Program-made: the position numbers and the translations under genes
The notes under the pieces: generated by a model
Told to the model about the DNA's origin: nothing
The model's database searches: none
The model's input: the letters and a program-made list of their open reading frames with translations, nothing else
From: Pseudomonas brassicacearum
GTDB lineage: Bacteria > Pseudomonadota > Gammaproteobacteria > Pseudomonadales > Pseudomonadaceae
Length of the DNA stretch: 64,000 bases
Direction of reading: 5' to 3'
Assembly: GCF_000585995.1 (NCBI RefSeq)
Contig: NZ_CP007410.1
Coordinates: 2,197,430 to 2,261,429 of the forward strand
Shown: positions 27,339 through 38,531 of the stretch, piece by piece
How the letters are laid out: each line of letters begins with the position of its first letter
How positions within the stretch are numbered: position 1 is the first letter of the stretch

Positions 27339-27363
27339 AAAGCCTCCTGCCTGGCTGCATAGG

Positions 27364-30300
27364 CTACGGCAACAACCGCTCAAACGCCTCCAGCGGCAAC
27401 GGCCGGCTATGCAAATAACCCTGGTACAAATGGCAATCAAGCCCTTGCAGGAATTGCAATTGCTCCAGGGTTTCCACGCCTTCGGCAATCATTTCCAGAT
27501 TGAGACTGCGGGCCATGGCGACGATGGCGCGGATGATTTCAGCGTCGTTGGGGTCGCTGGTGGCGTCGCGCACGAATGACTGGTCGATTTTCAGCGTGTC
27601 CACCGGCAGGCGCTTGAGGTAAGTCAGCGACGAGTAGCCGGTGCCGAAGTCGTCCATGGCGAAGCTCACTCCCAATTTCTTGAGCCGGCGCATCTTGGCG
27701 ATGGTGTCGTCCAGGTTCTGGATCACGATGCCTTCGGTGATTTCCAGCTTCAGCATGGAGCAGGGCAGGCCGTGGGTGGCGAGGCAGGTTTCAATGCGCT
27801 CGACGAAGTCGCTCTGGCGGAACTGCCGCGGGCTGATGTTCACGCACAGGCTGAACTGCTGCGGATCGACCTTGCCCCTGGCGATCAGTTGCTTGAAGCC
27901 GTCGCAGGCTTCATCGAGGATCCAGGTCCCGACTTCCAGGATCAGCCCGCTGTCCTCCAGCACTTTGATGAATTCGGCGGGCGACTGGGCGCCCAGGTCC
28001 GGGTGATGCCAGCGTACCAGGGCCTCGGCGCCGACGATGCGGTTGTCCCGAGCGTCGACCTGAGGCTGGAAATGCAAACTGAACTCGCCGCGTGCCAGGG
28101 CCTGGCGCAGGTCGGTTTCCATGCGCAGGCGTTCGCTGGCGGCTTTTTGCATGGTGGCGTGGAACATCTGCGAGGTGTTGCGGCCCGAATCCTTGGCGCG
28201 GTACAGCGCGATGTCGGCGCGCTTGAGCAGGTCGGTCGGGGTAGAACCGTGGTCGGGGATCAGCGCCATCCCGATGCTCGGCGTGACTTGCAGGCGCTGG
28301 CCATCGAGGAACATCGGCTCCGAGAGCAAATCGCGCAAGGTATCGGCCAGGTTCTGCACTTGCTCGCTGACGGCTGCGCGGCTGCCCTCCAAACCACTGA
28401 GCAACACCACGAATTCGTCGCCGCCCAGCCGCGCCACGGTGTCTTCCAGGCGCACGCTGGCTTCAAGGCGCGCGGTGATGATTTTCAGCACGGTGTCGCC
28501 CACCGGATGACCGAGGGAGTCGTTGATGTGCTTGAAGTGGTCCAGGTCCAGAAACAGCAGCGCGCCACGCAGGTTGTGGCGCTTGAGCAGGGCGATTTGC
28601 TGGCTCAGCCGGTCCATCAGCAACGCCCGGTTGGGCAGGTTGGTCAGCGAGTCGTGATAGGCCAGGTGGCGTATCTGTGCTTCAGCGTTGCGCAGCAGGC
28701 TCACGTCCCGGGCCGTCAGTAACAGACAGTCCGTTTCGTTGAGCGTGATGGGCTCCACCGAGACCTCAACGGTAAGCATTTCCCCGCGTTTGTTGCGCCC
28801 GAGCATTTCCATGTGATGCACGCGGCCTTTGAGTTTCAGCTCGGCCAGGAGAGTCGCGCGCTGTTTTTCTTCGGCCCAGATTCCGACTTCGTAGACCGTG
28901 TGCCCGATCACTTCGTCGGCGCGGTAGCCGGTCAGGCGGCAGAAGCCGTCGTTGACTTCGAGGTAGCGGCCGCTGTCGCATTCGGTAATGGTGATGGCGT
29001 CGGGGCTGGAGTGAAACGCCTTGGCGAATTTCTCCTCGCTGGCCTTGAGGGCCGCTTCGGAGCGTTGTTGTTGGGTGATGTCCCGCAAGGTGGTGACGAT
29101 ACAAGGCTGGTTGCCGACGTTGATTTGTCGGCTGGAGATCACGCAGGTCAGCGGCTGGCCGTTTTTATGATGGACGACGATGGCGACGTTGTTCAGGGAT
29201 TGCTCGCGGATCACTCGCTCGATGCGTTGCAGGCTGCTGCCCGAGGCATCCCAGAGGCCGATTTCGTCGGCACTCAGGCCGATCACATCACTCGCCGCCC
29301 AGCCGAAGGTCTGGGTGAAGCTGGAGTTGATTTCGATGAACCGGCCGCTGTCCTGATGTGTGACGCAGATGGGGTCGGGGCTGACCTGGAACAGCGTGGC
29401 GAATTTCTCCTCCGAGGCCGCCAGGCTCTGTTCGCGCTCCACCTGATCGGTGATGTCCAGCAAGGTGCCGGCCATGCGCAAAGGGCTGCCGTCAGCGTTG
29501 CGGTGGAGGCGGGCGCGGCTTTCCAGGTAACGGGAGCTGCCGTCCGGCAATTGCACGCGGTAGGTCAGTTGATAGTTGCCCGCCGGCCCTTCCCGCAGGC
29601 TGCGGTAGGCGTTGCGCATGTTATTGCGCTCTTCGGTGGGCACGCCGTCAAAAAACGCATCGAAGGATTCGTGGAATGGCTTGGGTTCCAGGCCATGGAG
29701 TTGCGCAGCCCGCGCCGAGCCGTAGAGCATGCCGCTAGGAATGTGCCAGTCCCAGGTGCCCAGCTGCGCCGAATCGAGCGCCAGGTCCAGGCGTTCCTGG
29801 CTGTCCTTGAGGGCCTGTTCGGCCAGTTTGCGCTCGGTGGTGTCGAGGAACGTGCTCAACAGATAGGGCTGGCCCTCGAGCTCGACTTTCTGTGCGCTGA
29901 GAATACCGTTATGGACCTGGCCGTTGCTGGCCCGGAACTCCACCTCCATGCTCACCAGTTCGCCCTTGGCTTTTGTTGCTTCCACCAGCTTTGCCCGTTT
30001 CCCGGGGTCGACCCACAGCCCCAGCTCCAGGGTGGTGCGGCCAATCACGTCGTGTACCGGCCAGCCAAACAGGCTTTCGAAATACTGGTTGGCCTCGCTG
30101 ATCAAGCCGTCTTCCTGACGGGTCAGCAAAACCATGTTGGGGCAGAGGTGAAAGAGCGTGGCAAAGCGTTTTTCCGAGCTGCGCAGCGCTTGTTCGCGCT
30201 CACGTTGATGGGTGATCTCGCGGATCACCCCGATCATTCGGGGACGGCCATGTTTATCGGGCAGCACGCTGCCGCTGATTTCCAGCCAGTGCAGGCTGCC

Positions 30301-30642
30301 GTCAGGCCAGACGATGCGGTGGTGCATCGCCTGTTCCAGTGGCGCGCCGGCGACGGCCGCGTGAAAGGCGCGCATGGCTTTGGCCCGGTCTTCGGGCAGC
30401 AACAGGTCCAGGTAGTCCACGTCGGCCGGCAATGGCTGGCGCGGATCGAAGCCGAACAACGCCTGGGTGCCCCGGGACCAGCTGATTTGCCCGGTATCGA
30501 TGTCCCACGACCAGGCTCCCAGCCGCGCCCCGTTCAGGGCGGCCAGCAACTGCGGCGCACTGTCCCAGCTTTGCTCGGACCGTTTTGGGTCGAGCGCCTG
30601 AATGCGCGGCAGGGGCGGGAGGTGGTCAGCGGGTTTGGGCAT
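27364..30642 (-). CDS. PAS-GGDEF-EAL cyclic-di-GMP signalling protein
   Basis: 1092 residues without an obvious membrane segment: five consecutive PAS/PAC modules (about 32-150, 154-272, 281-405, 411-530, 535-655), GGDEF domain (about 665-830) and EAL domain (about 845-1090). The cyclase site is canonical (RLGGDEFVVLL) with an upstream RxxD inhibitory site (RLED, five residues before GGDEF). The phosphodiesterase has GAEALVRW, DDFGTGYSSL and AEGVET. Both activities could be real, with the PAS array setting the balance. PAS ligands (heme, FAD, small molecules) cannot be told. Monocistronic. Confidence 0.92.
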   Translation of the reverse strand: MPKPADHLPPLPRIQALDPKRSEQSWDSAPQLLAALNGARLGAWSWDIDTGQISWSRGTQALFGFDPRQPLPADVDYLDLLLPEDRAKAMRAFHAAVAGAPLEQAMHHRIVWPDGSLHWLEISGSVLPDKHGRPRMIGVIREITHQREREQALRSSEKRFATLFHLCPNMVLLTRQEDGLISEANQYFESLFGWPVHDVIGRTTLELGLWVDPGKRAKLVEATKAKGELVSMEVEFRASNGQVHNGILSAQKVELEGQPYLLSTFLDTTERKLAEQALKDSQERLDLALDSAQLGTWDWHIPSGMLYGSARAAQLHGLEPKPFHESFDAFFDGVPTEERNNMRNAYRSLREGPAGNYQLTYRVQLPDGSSRYLESRARLHRNADGSPLRMAGTLLDITDQVEREQSLAASEEKFATLFQVSPDPICVTHQDSGRFIEINSSFTQTFGWAASDVIGLSADEIGLWDASGSSLQRIERVIREQSLNNVAIVVHHKNGQPLTCVISSRQINVGNQPCIVTTLRDITQQQRSEAALKASEEKFAKAFHSSPDAITITECDSGRYLEVNDGFCRLTGYRADEVIGHTVYEVGIWAEEKQRATLLAELKLKGRVHHMEMLGRNKRGEMLTVEVSVEPITLNETDCLLLTARDVSLLRNAEAQIRHLAYHDSLTNLPNRALLMDRLSQQIALLKRHNLRGALLFLDLDHFKHINDSLGHPVGDTVLKIITARLEASVRLEDTVARLGGDEFVVLLSGLEGSRAAVSEQVQNLADTLRDLLSEPMFLDGQRLQVTPSIGMALIPDHGSTPTDLLKRADIALYRAKDSGRNTSQMFHATMQKAASERLRMETDLRQALARGEFSLHFQPQVDARDNRIVGAEALVRWHHPDLGAQSPAEFIKVLEDSGLILEVGTWILDEACDGFKQLIARGKVDPQQFSLCVNISPRQFRQSDFVERIETCLATHGLPCSMLKLEITEGIVIQNLDDTIAKMRRLKKLGVSFAMDDFGTGYSSLTYLKRLPVDTLKIDQSFVRDATSDPNDAEIIRAIVAMARSLNLEMIAEGVETLEQLQFLQGLDCHLYQGYLHSRPLPLEAFERLLP

Positions 30643-30709
30643 TATCTAGCGAGCCTTGGCAGATTGGGCGTTGGGCACGGGTGTTGCGGCTCTATAGGAG
30701 TAGCACAAC

Positions 30710-31600
30710 CTATGCCTTTGTCCTTGGCAGATCGATTTGTGCATCCAGTAAGGCCATGAAAGCCCGTGCGGCATTCGACAGCGTCCGTTCGGTGTGCAAG
30801 ATATAGCCTAGCTGGCGACTGAGCTGTATGCCCGGCAAAGGAATGCGTGCCACCTGATCATCGAGCATGGTGCGCGGCAGGACGCTCCAGGCCAGGCCGA
30901 TGGAAACCATCATTTTTATGGTTTCCAGGTAATTCGTGCTCATGGCGATGTTGGGCGTCAGGCCCTGGGCCTCGAACAAACGTCGGACGATGTGGTGGGT
31001 AAAGGTGTTGCCGCCCGGGAAAACCGCTGGATGCAAGGCGATGTCCGCCAGGCTGACACCGCCGTTGTCCAGCAGCGCATGTTCCGGGGCCACCACGAAG
31101 TCCAAAGGGTCGTCCCATACCGGCGTGGCGCGCACCAGCGTGTGGGGCTCGGGGGCGAGGGTGATGACGGCCAGTTCCGCCCGGCCATGGAGGATTTCTT
31201 CGTAGGCCACTTCCGAATCCAGGAACTGAATATCCAGCGCCACCTGGGGGTAGCGTCGGGTGAACTCCCTCAATAAAGGTGGCAGGCGGTGCAGGCCGAT
31301 GTGATGGCTGGTGGCGAGCGTCAGGCGGCCGGTCACTTCGCCGGTCAGGTTGGTCAGGGCGCGGCGGGTGTCGTCCAACACGTTGAGGATTTGGTAGGCC
31401 CGTGGCAGTAAGGCGCGACCGGCCTCGGTCAGGCTCACTTCACGGCCCAGGCGATCGAACAGGCGCACCTTGAGTTGTTGCTCCAGGCCCGCAATGCGCT
31501 TGCTGATGGCCGGCTGGGTCAAGTGCAGGCGTTCGCCGGCGCCGGAGAAACTGCCGGTCTCGGCGATGGCAATAAAGGCATTGAGATTGGCGAGGTCCAT
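30710..31600 (-). CDS. LysR-family transcriptional regulator
   Basis: 296 residues: winged HTH (1-60; FSGAGERLHLTQPAISKRIAGLEQQ) and a periplasmic-binding-like effector domain. It is divergent from leuC with a 156-bp AT-rich spacer, the same arrangement as in P. aeruginosa, so it may regulate leuCDB and itself; this is inferred from position only. Confidence 0.87.
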   Translation of the reverse strand: MDLANLNAFIAIAETGSFSGAGERLHLTQPAISKRIAGLEQQLKVRLFDRLGREVSLTEAGRALLPRAYQILNVLDDTRRALTNLTGEVTGRLTLATSHHIGLHRLPPLLREFTRRYPQVALDIQFLDSEVAYEEILHGRAELAVITLAPEPHTLVRATPVWDDPLDFVVAPEHALLDNGGVSLADIALHPAVFPGGNTFTHHIVRRLFEAQGLTPNIAMSTNYLETIKMMVSIGLAWSVLPRTMLDDQVARIPLPGIQLSRQLGYILHTERTLSNAARAFMALLDAQIDLPRTKA

Positions 31601-31756
31601 GGCGCTTCCGGTCGGATTCCAGTTGGTTATGCAAAGTATGAAAAATATGAATTTGAGTTATTTAATGTAACCCCATAGGATCAGCCTCACAAGCCAAGGG
31701 GTTATTGATTCGTCAGGACCCGGGGCATAGAAACAAGCTGATGAGGAAACCGTCTG

Positions 31757-33175
31757 ATGGCCGGCAAAACGCTCTACGACAAGCTCTGGGATTCGCATTT
31801 GGTCAAGCAGCGCGACGATGGCTCGGCGCTGATCTACATCGATCGTCACATCATCCACGAAGTGACTTCGCCGCAAGCCTTCGAAGGCCTGCGCCTGGCC
31901 GGGCGCAAGCCATGGCGCATCGATGCCAATATCGCGACCCCGGACCACAACGTACCGACCACGCCGGAGCGCAAGGGCGGCATCGAAGCCATTGCCGACG
32001 AGGTCTCGCGCCTGCAAGTCCAGACCCTCGACGATAACTGTGACGAATACGGCATCGTTGAATTCAAGATGAACGATGTGCGCCAAGGCATCGTCCACGT
32101 CATCGGCCCGGAGCAGGGCGCGACCTTGCCGGGCATGACCGTGGTCTGCGGCGACTCCCACACCTCGACCCACGGCGCTTTCGGCGCCTTGGCCCATGGC
32201 ATCGGCACCTCCGAGGTCGAGCATGTGCTCGCCACCCAGTGCCTGGTCGCCAAGAAAATGAAAAATATGCTGGTGCGCGTCGAAGGCAAGTTGCCGTTCG
32301 GCGTGACCGCCAAGGACATCGTCCTGGCCGTGATCGGCAAGATCGGCACCGCTGGCGGTAACGGCCATGCCATCGAGTTCGCCGGCAGCGCGATTCGCGA
32401 CTTGTCCGTCGAAGGGCGCATGACCATTTGCAACATGTCCATCGAGGCCGGTGCCCGCGTGGGCCTGGTGGCCGCCGATGAAAAAACCGTGGAATACGTC
32501 AAGGGCCGTCCGTTCTCGCCTAAAGGCGCGGAATGGGACATGGCGGTCGAGGCCTGGAAAGACCTGGTCTCCGATGCCGATGCCAAGTTCGACACGGTGG
32601 TCGAGCTCGACGCGACGCAGATCAAGCCGCAAGTCAGCTGGGGCACTTCCCCGGAAATGGTCCTGGCGGTGGACCAGAACGTACCGGATCCAGCCAAGGA
32701 AATGGACCTGGTCAAGCGCGACTCCATCGTCCGTGCCTTGAAGTACATGGGCTTGAGCGCCAACCAGGCGATCACTGACATCCAGCTCGATCGCGTGTTC
32801 ATCGGCTCCTGCACCAACTCGCGGATCGAGGACCTGCGCGCCGCGGCGGTGATCGCCAAGGGCCGCAAAGTCGCCTCGACCATCAAGCAGGCCATCGTGG
32901 TGCCGGGCTCGGGCCTGGTGAAGGCCCAGGCTGAAGCGGAAGGGCTGGACAAGATTTTCCTCGAGGCCGGTTTCGAATGGCGCGAGCCAGGGTGCTCGAT
33001 GTGCCTGGCGATGAACCCGGACCGTTTGGAGTCGGGCGAGCATTGCGCCTCCACCTCCAACCGTAACTTCGAAGGCCGTCAGGGCGCCGGTGGCCGTACG
33101 CACCTGGTGAGCCCGGCCATGGCCGCGGCGGCGGCTGTCAACGGCCGTTTCGTCGACGTCCGTGAATTGATCTGA
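31757..33175 (+). CDS. leuC: 3-isopropylmalate dehydratase, large subunit
   Basis: Catalytic 4Fe-4S subunit that isomerises 2- to 3-isopropylmalate in leucine synthesis, with LeuD. 472 residues. Cluster cysteines are in [13 protein letters not shown] (near 346) and [13 protein letters not shown] (near 406); substrate motifs [12 protein letters not shown] near 132 and NRNFEGRQG near the C-terminus. ATG preceded by GAGGAAACC. leuD follows after 11 nt, one transcript. Confidence 0.97.
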   Translation: MAGKTLYDKLWDSHLVKQRDDGSALIYIDRHIIHEVTSPQAFEGLRLAGRKPWRIDANIATPDHNVPTTPERKGGIEAIADEVSRLQVQTLDDNCDEYGIVEFKMNDVRQGIVHVIGPEQGATLPGMTVVCGDSHTSTHGAFGALAHGIGTSEVEHVLATQCLVAKKMKNMLVRVEGKLPFGVTAKDIVLAVIGKIGTAGGNGHAIEFAGSAIRDLSVEGRMTICNMSIEAGARVGLVAADEKTVEYVKGRPFSPKGAEWDMAVEAWKDLVSDADAKFDTVVELDATQIKPQVSWGTSPEMVLAVDQNVPDPAKEMDLVKRDSIVRALKYMGLSANQAITDIQLDRVFIGSCTNSRIEDLRAAAVIAKGRKVASTIKQAIVVPGSGLVKAQAEAEGLDKIFLEAGFEWREPGCSMCLAMNPDRLESGEHCASTSNRNFEGRQGAGGRTHLVSPAMAAAAAVNGRFVDVRELI

Positions 33176-33186
33176 AGGAGCGCAGC

Positions 33187-33831
33187 ATGAAAGCTTTTAC
33201 CCAGCACACTGGTCTTGTCGCGCCTTTGGATCGTGCCAACGTCGACACCGACCAGATCATTCCCAAGCAGTTCTTGAAATCCATCAAGCGCACCGGCTTC
33301 GGCCCGAACCTGTTCGATGAGTGGCGCTACCTGGATGTCGGCCAGCCGTACCAGGACAACTCCAAGCGCCCGTTGAACAAGGATTTCGTGCTCAACGCCG
33401 AGCGCTACCAAGGCGCCAGCGTGTTGCTGGCCCGGGAAAACTTCGGCTGCGGCTCGAGCCGCGAACACGCGCCGTGGGCGTTGGAAGAGTACGGTTTTCG
33501 CAGCATCATCGCGCCGAGCTACGCCGACATCTTCTTCAACAACAGCTTCAAGAACGGTTTGCTGCCGATCATCTTGAGCGACGCTGAAGTGGATGAACTG
33601 TTCCAACAGGTCGAGGCGAACCCCGGTTATCAGTTGCAGATCGACCTGGCGGCCCAGACCGTGACCCGTCCCGATGGCAAGGTGCTGAAGTTCGAAATCG
33701 ACGCGTTTCGCAAGCATTGCCTGCTCAACGGCCTGGACGACATCGGCTTGACCTTGCAGGACGGCGAGGCGATTGCCACGTTTGAAGCCAAGCACCGGGC
33801 GAGCCAGCCTTGGTTGTTTCGCGATGCTTGA
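33187..33831 (+). CDS. leuD: 3-isopropylmalate dehydratase, small subunit
   Basis: 214-residue swivelling subunit that completes the isopropylmalate isomerase. Motifs: [20 protein letters not shown] at the N-terminus and [14 protein letters not shown] near residue 85, which recognises the substrate carboxylate. GAAGGAGCGC ribosome site. Co-transcribed with leuC; a REPIN separates it from the methyltransferase. Confidence 0.97.
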   Translation: MKAFTQHTGLVAPLDRANVDTDQIIPKQFLKSIKRTGFGPNLFDEWRYLDVGQPYQDNSKRPLNKDFVLNAERYQGASVLLARENFGCGSSREHAPWALEEYGFRSIIAPSYADIFFNNSFKNGLLPIILSDAEVDELFQQVEANPGYQLQIDLAAQTVTRPDGKVLKFEIDAFRKHCLLNGLDDIGLTLQDGEAIATFEAKHRASQPWLFRDA

Positions 33832-33863
33832 TTGATTTGAGATTGAGGTAGGCAGTACCGGCC

Positions 33864-33941
33864 TCATCGCGAGCAAGCTCGCTCCCACATTGGATTTGCG
33901 GTGTTAACAATCCCCTGTGGGAGCGAGCTTGCTCGCGATGG
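33864..33941. repeat. REPIN, family A
   Basis: CATCGCGAGCAAGCTCGCTC and inverse with a 20-nt spacer, between leuD and the methyltransferase. Confidence 0.9.
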
Positions 33942-33978
33942 GGTCCGCCCAGGCAATAAAAAACCATAGGGAAGTCCC

Positions 33979-34743
33979 ATGACCAGCACCGCCCACAGTC
34001 AAGTAGTACAAAAGCAATTCGGTGAACAGGCCTCGGCCTATCTGAGCAGTGCTGTGCACGCCCAGGGTACCGAGTTCGCGCTGCTACAGGCTGAGCTTGC
34101 AGGTCATGGCGATGCCCGGGTGCTGGACCTGGGGTGCGGCGCCGGTCACGTCAGTTTCCATGTCGCACCGCTGGTCGGTGAAGTGGTGGCCTATGATCTG
34201 TCCCAGCAGATGCTCGACGTCGTGACTGCGGCGGCAGTGGAGCGGGGCCTGGACAACATTGCCACGGTGCACGGTGCCGCCGAGCGCCTGCCGTTTGCCG
34301 ACGGTGAGTTCGACTTCGTATTCAGCCGCTACTCGGCGCATCATTGGAGCGACCTGGGCCTGGCCTTGCGGGAAGTGCGCCGGGTGCTCAAGCCGGGCGG
34401 GGTGGTGGCGTTCATTGATGTCCTGTCGCCTGGCGCGCCCTTGCTGGACACGTACCTGCAAAGTGTCGAAGTGCTGCGTGACACCAGCCATGTGCGCGAT
34501 TACTCCGCCGGTGAATGGCTGCGCCAGGTCAGCGAAGCGGGGTTGCACACCCGCAGCACCTCACGCCAGCGCCTGCGCCTGGAGTACCGCTCCTGGGTCG
34601 AGCGCATGCGCACCCCCGAGGTAATGCGAGCGGCGATTCTCGAGTTGCAGCGCTCGATGGGCGACGAAGTGCGTGAATATTTTGAAATTGAGGCCGATGG
34701 TTCGTTCAGTACAGATGTACTGGTGCTGTGGGCCGAGCGATAG
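33979..34743 (+). CDS. Class I SAM-dependent methyltransferase
   Basis: 254 residues of the UbiE/BioC-like type: SAM-binding motif [14 protein letters not shown] near residue 47, acidic motif VAYDLSQQ, then [13 protein letters not shown] and the post-motif [12 protein letters not shown]. The substrate is unknown. It sits between leuD and leuB exactly as in P. aeruginosa, so the link with the leucine block is conserved though no leucine step needs it. No membrane segments. Confidence 0.87.
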   Translation: MTSTAHSQVVQKQFGEQASAYLSSAVHAQGTEFALLQAELAGHGDARVLDLGCGAGHVSFHVAPLVGEVVAYDLSQQMLDVVTAAAVERGLDNIATVHGAAERLPFADGEFDFVFSRYSAHHWSDLGLALREVRRVLKPGGVVAFIDVLSPGAPLLDTYLQSVEVLRDTSHVRDYSAGEWLRQVSEAGLHTRSTSRQRLRLEYRSWVERMRTPEVMRAAILELQRSMGDEVREYFEIEADGSFSTDVLVLWAER

Positions 34744-34808
34744 CATTTTTCCCGGCCAGTCCAAGGGTACAAAGCCCGGGGCGCGCCGACAAAGCAAACG
34801 AGGAAAAC

Positions 34809-35891
<1,083 letters not shown>

Positions 35892-35945
35892 TCTTTCCGG
35901 CCCACTGCCTCGACAGTGGCCCACTTTTGTATAGGTGTAGTTGCG

Positions 35946-37058
35946 ATGAAACGTGTAGGTCTGATCGGTTGGCGCGGCATGGTCGGTTCCGTGCTCATGC
36001 AGCGAATGCTGGAAGAGCAGGATTTCGATCTCATTGAACCGGTGTTTTTCACCACGTCCAACGTGGGTGGCCAAGGCCCTTCCGTGGGCAAGGACACCGG
36101 TGCGCTCAAGGATGCCTACAGCATTGACGAGCTCAAGACCCTCGACGTGATCCTGACCTGCCAGGGCGGCGACTACACCAGCGAAGTCTTCCCCAAGCTG
36201 CGTGAAGCCGGCTGGCAGGGTTACTGGATCGACGCCGCTTCCAGCCTGCGTATGCAGGACGACGCGGTGATCGTCCTCGACCCGGTGAACCGCAAGGTCA
36301 TCGACCAGCAGCTGGACGCGGGCACCAAGAACTACATCGGCGGCAACTGCACCGTCAGCCTGATGCTGATGGGCCTGGGTGGCCTGTTCGAAGCGGGTCT
36401 GGTGGAGTGGATGAGCGCCATGACCTATCAGGCGGCATCCGGTGCCGGCGCGCAGAACATGCGCGAGCTGATCAAGCAGATGGGCGCGACCCACGCGGCC
36501 GTCGCCGATGACCTGGCCAACCCGGCCAGCGCCATCCTGGACATCGACCGCAAGGTCGCCGAGGCAATGCGCAGCGATGCGTACCCGACCGAGAACTTCG
36601 GCGTGCCGCTGGCCGGCAGCCTGATCCCGTGGATCGACAAGGAACTGCCTAACGGCCAGAGCCGTGAAGAGTGGAAGGCCCAGGCCGAAACCAACAAGAT
36701 CCTCGGTCGCTTCAAGAGCCCGATCCCGGTGGATGGCATCTGCGTGCGCATTGGCGCGATGCGCTGCCACAGCCAGGCGTTGACCATCAAGTTGAACAAA
36801 GATGTGCCAATCGCCGACATCGAAGGGCTGATCAGCCAGCACAACCCTTGGGTCAAGCTGGTGCCGAACAACCGCGACATCAGTATGCAGGAGCTGAGCC
36901 CGACCAAGGTCACCGGCACCCTGAACGTACCGGTGGGGCGTTTGCGCAAACTGAACATGGGCTCGCAATTCGTCGGTGCTTTCACCGTCGGCGACCAACT
37001 GCTGTGGGGCGCGGCTGAACCGCTGCGTCGCATGCTGCGGATTTTGCTCGAGCGTTGA
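35946..37058 (+). CDS. asd: [21 protein letters not shown] dehydrogenase
   Basis: Reduces aspartyl phosphate to aspartate semialdehyde, the branch point to lysine, threonine, methionine and diaminopimelate. 370 residues, the gamma-proteobacterial form. NADP motif [14 protein letters not shown] at the N-terminus; catalytic Cys in [15 protein letters not shown] near residue 135; His in [16 protein letters not shown]. It lies 54 nt after leuB and ends at a good terminator, so leuB-asd may be one unit. Confidence 0.97.
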   Translation: MKRVGLIGWRGMVGSVLMQRMLEEQDFDLIEPVFFTTSNVGGQGPSVGKDTGALKDAYSIDELKTLDVILTCQGGDYTSEVFPKLREAGWQGYWIDAASSLRMQDDAVIVLDPVNRKVIDQQLDAGTKNYIGGNCTVSLMLMGLGGLFEAGLVEWMSAMTYQAASGAGAQNMRELIKQMGATHAAVADDLANPASAILDIDRKVAEAMRSDAYPTENFGVPLAGSLIPWIDKELPNGQSREEWKAQAETNKILGRFKSPIPVDGICVRIGAMRCHSQALTIKLNKDVPIADIEGLISQHNPWVKLVPNNRDISMQELSPTKVTGTLNVPVGRLRKLNMGSQFVGAFTVGDQLLWGAAEPLRRMLRILLER

Positions 37059-37078
37059 TCGGATGTCGTGGTGAAAGA

Positions 37079-37112
37079 ACCCGTGCCTTGTGAGAGGCGC
37101 GGGTTTTTTATT
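37079..37112 (+). terminator. asd terminator
   Basis: CCCGTGCC/GGCGCGGG stem (one G-U) followed by TTTTTT, 20 nt after the asd stop. Confidence 0.88.
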
Positions 37113-37131
37113 GGGCGACAGTTGTGTGTCA

Positions 37132-37225
37132 GGGCTGGCCTCATCGCGAGCAAGCTCGCTCCCACAGGTTTTGCGGTCACTGAAGATCCCATGTGGGAGC
37201 GAGCTTGCTCGCGATGAGGCCAGCC
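37132..37225. repeat. REPIN, family A, very symmetrical
   Basis: Almost perfect inverted repeat from GGCTGGCCTCATCGCGAGCA to its complement; the flanking GGCTGGC/GCCAGCC adds to the REP arms. Confidence 0.92.
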
Positions 37226-37311
37226 CAGGCACTGCAAGTCCCCCAGCCAATTGCCTGCATACCCTCCACCCGGTAAAGTGCCGCTCCCCACGTTTTACCT
37301 GAGGTAGACCC

Positions 37312-38322
37312 ATGAGCCAGTCCCTTGATATTGCCGTGATCGGCGCCACCGGTACTGTCGGCGAAACCCTCGTCCAGATTCTCGAAGAGCGGGACTTCCC
37401 GGTTGGCAACCTGCACCTGCTGGCCAGCAGCGAATCGGCAGGCAGTTCGGTGATGTTTCGCGGGAAAAACGTGCGGGTGCGTGAGGTCGATGAGTTTGAC
37501 TTCAGCAAAGTCCAACTGGTGTTCTTCGCCGCCGGCCCTGCGGTGACCCTGAGTTTTGCACCGCGTGCCACGGCTGCCGGTTGCGCGCTGATCGACCTGT
37601 CCGGTGCCTTGCCGCCAGAGCAGGCGCCGCAGATCGTGCCCGAAGCCAATGCCCAGGTGCTGGTCGGCCTGGGCAAACCCTTTCAGGTCAGCAGCCCGAG
37701 CTCGTCGGCCACCATACTGGCGGTCGCCCTGGCACCGCTGCGCGACGACCTGGAATTGCAGCGCATCAGCGTGACCGCCAGCCTCGCTGTATCCGCCCAG
37801 GGCCGCGTCGCCGTGAGCGAACTGGCGCGCCAGACCGCCGAGCTGCTCAACGCCCGCCCCGTGGAGCCGACGTTCTTTGACCGGCAGATGGCGTTCAACC
37901 TGCTGGCTCAGGTCGGTACCCCGGACGAACAGGGTCATACGCCACTGGAAAAGCGCCTGGTCCGCGAGTTGCGCCAGGTGCTGAATCAACCTTTATTAAA
38001 GATTTCCGTCACTTGCATTCAAGCCCCGGTGTTTTTCGGCGATAGCTTTAGCGTGACTGTGCAGTCTGCCAATGCCATCGACCTGGCGAAGGTCAACGCG
38101 GCCCTGGAAGCGGCGCCCGGTATCGAGCTGGTGGACGCGGGCGATTACCCGACGCCAGTGGGCGATGCGGTGGGGCAGGATGTGGTGTATGTCGGTCGTG
38201 TACGCGGTGGCATCGACGATCCGGCGGAACTAAATATGTGGCTGACGTCAGATAACGTGCGCAAGGGTACGGCGCTCAATGCAGTGCAGGTGGCTGAGTT
38301 GTTGATAAAAGACCTGCTGTAA
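37312..38322 (+). CDS. [21 protein letters not shown] dehydrogenase paralogue, Usg-like, lacking the catalytic cysteine
   Basis: 336 residues of the ASD fold: dinucleotide motif VIGATGTVGETLVQIL, dimer region and C-terminal DNVRKGTALNAVQVAELL. Where active enzymes carry Cys in an N-C-[ST]-T motif, this protein reads SSPSSSATILAVALAPL, so the nucleophile is a serine or absent. Similar non-catalytic paralogues (Usg in E. coli, and the gene between asd and fimV in P. aeruginosa) exist. Its role is unknown; structural or regulatory, or moonlighting with fimV, are possibilities. Confidence 0.88.
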   Translation: MSQSLDIAVIGATGTVGETLVQILEERDFPVGNLHLLASSESAGSSVMFRGKNVRVREVDEFDFSKVQLVFFAAGPAVTLSFAPRATAAGCALIDLSGALPPEQAPQIVPEANAQVLVGLGKPFQVSSPSSSATILAVALAPLRDDLELQRISVTASLAVSAQGRVAVSELARQTAELLNARPVEPTFFDRQMAFNLLAQVGTPDEQGHTPLEKRLVRELRQVLNQPLLKISVTCIQAPVFFGDSFSVTVQSANAIDLAKVNAALEAAPGIELVDAGDYPTPVGDAVGQDVVYVGRVRGGIDDPAELNMWLTSDNVRKGTALNAVQVAELLIKDLL

Positions 38323-38531
38323 AAGATACTTGGCAACAATTTGTCGAATGAGTCTAGCTGGGCGCTATGCTTGGCCAGAGCGTTGAAGGCGAACATCCCT
38401 CTGGGAGCTTACCCGGGGCATGAATGAAACGATCGCGCGCGCCGTCGCTTCGGGGCTGCGCGCAATGCCTTACGGCAGCGGCATAAACACCTTCTCGCTG
38501 GCCGAGGAATGTTCAAACAAAGGAAGAGGCT

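Noticed and set aside
28813..30759. A 648-codon frame antisense to the GGDEF-EAL gene
   Set aside because: Shadow of the real gene; no ribosome site and no recognisable domain.
31601..31756. LysR-type T-N11-A box between the regulator and leuC
   Set aside because: The spacer is AT-rich with many candidate matches but no distinct dyad, so no site is called.
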